From: Strigamia acuminata
Lineage: Eukaryota; Arthropoda; Chilopoda; Geophilomorpha; Linotaeniidae
Reading direction: 5' to 3'
DNA length: 64,000 bases
Assembly (NCBI GenBank): GCA_949358305.1
Contig: OX442316.1
Span: 3,968,001 to 4,032,000 of the forward strand
Positions 60,499-64,000 of this stretch are shown in pieces; position 1 is the stretch's first letter, and the number at the start of each line of letters is the position of its first letter. A program made the translations under genes and the position numbers. The notes beneath the pieces were generated by a model that saw only the letters and a program-made list of their open reading frames with translations, had not been told where the DNA came from and did not search any database.

Positions 60499-61532
60499 AT
60501 GTTGCGTAAATATTCGTTACGATTTATTTTTCTTATAATCTCAATTTTAATTTTTCTTTTCATCATTTCGACATACATACCGAGAATCCATAGTTATTTC
60601 ACATCAGAAACGATAGATTTTTCACTCGCCGACAACATTACAGGCTTCGCAGACCCCATCGTGCCCAACACGATCCATTTTTTCAAATTCCGAAACCACA
60701 ATTTCACATTCTCAGACATGATCTGTCTACTCGCAGCATGGTGCAACCAACAACCAAACGAACTAATAATCCACTGCGATTGCGCCGAACTGCAAGGACC
60801 CTATTGGAAACACGTAAACAAATTAAAAGGCATTCAAATCCACCCAATGAACGAACCACGTGCGGTGTTTGGACATCCACTGTCATCGGTGTACCATGCG
60901 GGCGACATCGCGAGACTCGTCGTGCTCTCTCGCTACGGCGGAATCGCGCTGGATTTCGACTCGTACTTAGTGCAAGCGTTAGACAAGTTCCGACATTTCG
61001 AAATGACACTTGGTTGGTCGATTGGCAAAAGTTTAGGGTGCCAAGTGATAATTGCTCACAAAGATGCGCGATTTTTGAAATTATGGATCGATTCCTATCA
61101 GTTTTATAGGTGAAAACTGAAAAATAACAAGTAAACAATGTTAAAACAACGTTTAAATTGTTTTTTAGGCCTCGACGATGGTATTATAACGCGGGCGATT
61201 TGCCGACAAAAATATTGGAACAACAGCCACATTTGGTCCACCGAGTGCCGTTGAAATTCGGGGTGGATTTGGACGTGGATCTCTTGTACAAAACCAACTG
61301 GCCAACATGGCGGCAGTTTTATGCCATTCATTTATTGATACGACACCGCTCGTATTTAGACGAGCGATCCGAAATTATCGAATTTAACGAGCAAAATATC
61401 CGTACTTATCCGTACACTTTCGGTTCGATGGCGCGCTTGGTTTTGTACGGCAGTACGGACGTTGTAAACACAACAAAAAACAATAAATGGACTTTCAACC
61501 AATGCCGAGTACACGAAATGTATAAATTTTAA
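60499..61532 (+). CDS. DXD-motif glycosyltransferase (Gly_transf_sug / GT32-like), type II membrane protein
   Basis: Two exons: 60499-61109 and 61169-61532; 975 nt, 324 aa. A single N-terminal membrane anchor (about residues 8-29, FIFLIISILIFLFIISTYIP) precedes the catalytic domain, as in Golgi type II enzymes. The domain has IVPNTIHFFKF at its start, then SVYHAGDIARLVVLSRYGGI and the nucleotide-sugar/metal-binding D152-F153-D154 in GGIALDFDSY. Cysteines in LLAAWCNQQPNELIIHCDCA could pair. The fold resembles alpha-1,4-glycosyltransferase or OCH1-type proteins that transfer a hexose from UDP- or GDP-sugar. Donor and acceptor cannot be told from sequence. The C-terminal part in exon 2 ends with HEMYKF. 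Confidence 0.8.
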
Positions 61533-61614
61533 AAAAAAATTAATTTTTTAATTTGTATTTATTTTCCGTAATAAAAAAATGCAAATTTCCAATAAATTAT
61601 TCCGTAATGGGTAC

Positions 61615-61872
61615 TTAAGACCGTGTCCTTATCGCCGGAGCATGAAATGTGGCTGCCTTTGATGGACCATCAGGCGTCGGATACGCCCCATCAGGCGTGA
61701 AACCATCATTTCCCCGCGTTCCCACGTTCAAGATGCCGCCCATCGAAAAGGCGGACCAGGCCCAACACCCGCCGAAACGGGCCAGGGGCCCCATCGGGAG
61801 AGCGCGCGTGTCCCGACAATGCGCGCACGTGGTACTCGAATAAGCCATGTCACCGCGCACGATGGATGACAT
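61615..61872 (-). CDS. Unrecognised 85-codon ORF, possible small gene or exon
   Basis: A frame in a GC-richer island reads MSSIVRGDMAYSSTTCAHCR through FGGCWAWSAFSMGGILNVGT to a Ser-rich end at TAA. It has a CxxC pair and Gly/Pro-rich composition. I recognise no family. Its composition differs from the AT-rich surroundings, which is why it is listed. It could equally be a single exon of a longer gene or a chance ORF; the + strand is also open across much of it. Confidence 0.25.
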   Translation of the reverse strand: MSSIVRGDMAYSSTTCAHCRDTRALPMGPLARFGGCWAWSAFSMGGILNVGTRGNDGFTPDGAYPTPDGPSKAATFHAPAIRTRS

Positions 61873-62600
61873 GGAGATGTAAGAAGCGATTAAAAGCGAA
61901 CTGATGTGTGTGCTTTGATTCAGTTATCATGCGATCTACAATTGGAGCCGTTAAATGGGAAAAATAGGGCGCTCATCAAAGAATCATCGGCCAATGGGAT
62001 TGTGGGTGGAGACGGGGTGGGCAAAGCGGGGCTAAATGGGTGCACGTGGCGGCAACAAATTTGCGTCATCGATTGATGTCACGGATTGTTGATTAAAAAG
62101 CCATGCGAGGGGTCAGTTAATTGTAAAAAATAATAATTTTTTTTTTGGAAAAATAATATTTTTTAATTTTTATTATTTTTGTGGAATTAATTTGTGTAAT
62201 GCGCTACATATTGTTCCGTTCTGTTTACACCACTTTTGAATGAGATTGAAGAGAGGGGGAAGTGGATCGTTGCACGTGCAGCGAGGGGAGGACGTCGAAC
62301 AATTAGCCACTATTATAGGCATACGTTGTTATTATCCGGGTTTTGATTTTCGGAGGTGATTTACAAATTCTTGAAATTCTCAACTTGTGACTGTGATGAT
62401 TCTTGCAACATCTGCGAGTTTGATTATTATTCATTGAAACGAATAGTTCATTCGGGGGATTAGTGTGTGATTGACAAGTATAATGTTCCCTATTAAGTCT
62501 ATAGGTGCCTTGAGGAGGAATAAGAGGACAATGTGATAAATAACAGTCCCTGTTGGCGTTGTGGTCTGCAATCAAAATAGGAATTGATAAAAGTTTGCGA
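61873..62600. other. Intergenic region, partly GC-rich
   Basis: Around 61940-62100 the sequence is G-rich (GGGTGGAGACGGGGTGGGCA) and could be a promoter for the - strand ORF. The rest is AT-rich with no supported feature. Confidence 0.4.
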
Positions 62601-62659
62601 AATTATTTATTTATTTACAGAAGTGAATTCAGAAAAGATAAACTGTGCAAAGTGTCTAA

Positions 62660-62857
62660 AAAAAGTGCTTTTTTGGATGAAAATAAGGCTTTTTTGGATG
62701 AAAATAAGGCTTTTTTGGATGAAAATAAGGCTTTTTTGGATGAAAATAAGGCTTTTTTGGATGAAAATAAGGCTTTTTTGGATGAAAATAAGGCTTTTTA
62801 AGATGAGAATAATGCATTTTAGATGAAAATAATGCATTTTTAGATGAAAATAATGCA

Positions 62858-62888
<31 letters not shown>

Positions 62889-63350
62889 AATGATGTATTT
62901 TTAGACGAAAATAATGTTTTTTTAGGTGAAAATAATGTCTTTTTAGATGAATATAATGCATTTTTAGATGAAAATAATGCATTTTTAGATGAAAATAATG
63001 CATTTTTAGATGAAAATAATGCATTTTTAGATGAAATAATTTATTTCAAAATGAAAATAATGCATTTTTAGATGAAAATAATGCATTTTTAGATGAAATA
63101 ATTTATTTCAAAATGAAAATAATGCATTTTTAGATGAAAAAAATTTATTTCAAATTGAAAATAATGCATTTTTAGATGAAAAAAATGTATTTCAAAATAA
63201 AAAAAATGCATTTTTAGATGAAAAAAATGCATTTCAAAATGAAAATAATGCATTTCAAAATGAAAATAATGCATTTCAAAATGAAAATAATGCATTTCAA
63301 AATGAAAATAATGCATTTCAAAATGAAAATAATGCATTTAATCAGATCAA
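62660..63350. repeat. Minisatellite field, about 21-bp units in several subfamilies
   Basis: The field begins with about six near-perfect copies of GGATGAAAATAAGGCTTTTTT. It passes into AGATGAAAATAATGCATTTTT variants and ends with an 18-bp ATGCATTTCAAAATGAAA array. The gradual change of unit suggests expansion and drift of one ancestral repeat. All long frames here are artefacts. Confidence 0.92.
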
Positions 63351-64000
63351 ATAATACATTTTTATGTGCCAAAGATGCAAAAATACAATTTTTTATTTTA
63401 GATAAAAAAAAATGCATAAAATTTCATTTTTAAGTGCAAAAAGATACATAAACATCCTCGATATAATACAATCCCTTCTACTTTTCTAACCAATCTAGTT
63501 ATAACAAATAAATCCAAGCCAAGCCAACCATCCAACCATCCCCATTAGGATCTAAATATGAATCTTTGAAGACATGATTCACTTTCCATCCCACAGACAA
63601 GTCCACAATACAAGCTAATTGGGCTGAACGGATCCGTTACGGTGGAAAGATAGTAGGTCCAGATATAATCAGCATTATGTTGCCAACTGAATGCAAGTGC
63701 ATTTCCATAGTAACTAGACCCTCTCAAACGTGAGCAGCAAACATTAGACACATTACAAACACGCGTTTATTTGCACGCGTCATTTAAGGAATTAAGTTTT
63801 CAAATAAGTGAATTTTAACGATTCCAATTAAAATTATACGCAAACCAAATTGAAAAGTTAAGGATAGGGGTATGGCGGGACGCGATGATGAAAGGGGGAT
63901 GAGAATTGGGGAGGGGGAGGGGGTAAGGGGGAATAAGGGATTTCCCAGCATCCCTAGTTTGAGCTTGGGGAATATGAGCCGCGAGTTTAAAGGGCAACAC
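63351..64000. other. Right-edge region without a supported gene
   Basis: It contains AT-rich sequence and a purine-rich patch at about 63865-63945 (GGGGAGGGGGAGGGGGTAAG). A 68-codon - strand frame at 63545-63751 has several cysteines but no recognisable domain or convincing splice sites, so I do not call it. Confidence 0.4.

Noticed and set aside
62553..63433. Repetitive ORFs such as LDENKAF repeats
   Set aside because: They come from 21-bp and 18-bp minisatellite units, not from a gene.
63545..63751. 68-codon Cys-containing - strand ORF
   Set aside because: No clear splice acceptor, no known family, and AT-rich surroundings; evidence is too weak.

Overview
The window is nuclear DNA from an arthropod, most probably an insect. 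It is AT-rich, the genes carry many short GT-AG introns, and the first gene encodes a RASSF7/8-type Ras-association domain of the insect kind. I cannot name the insect order. Almost every CDS call is a spliced model built by reading splice sites and checking codon phase by hand. For the complete genes the exon lengths sum to a multiple of three.

Bases 1-20800 hold compact single-copy genes: RASSF8 (5' end of the coding region only), UTP3/SAS10 (rRNA processing), a Cu/Zn superoxide dismutase, an SLC22/carcinine-transporter-like MFS protein with two candidate first exons, ERGIC1 on the + strand, an intronless aminergic GPCR, the ADP-ribosylhydrolase ARH3, and SLC35F5 on the + strand.

Bases 20900-60076 are a tandem array of XK-related (XKR/CED-8 family) membrane-protein genes, all on the - strand. 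I recognise ten units (XKR-A to XKR-J here) and one exon fragment. Five have complete, phase-consistent models (E, F, H, I, J). The others are broken in different ways: a frameshift, loss of 3' exons, a deleted splice site, or a transposon inside an exon. A 5,894-bp tandem duplication that looks identical in both copies covers the body of SLC35F5 and XKR-A/B, so SLC35F5 has a 5'-truncated second copy and a small, older third fragment. The array also holds at least six inverted-repeat elements. Several can be dated or delimited because paralogous units preserve the empty site.

Bases 60499-64000 hold a two-exon DXD-type glycosyltransferase on the + strand, one unrecognised ORF, and a long minisatellite field.

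The most unusual material is in the XKR array. It has an acidic, internally repetitive N-terminal exon with recurring RVD-T/S/Q (DxxD-like) motifs, a probable recent 53-bp intron arising inside that exon in three units, a chimeric exon-1 region at XKR-H, and the structural polymorphism of the units.
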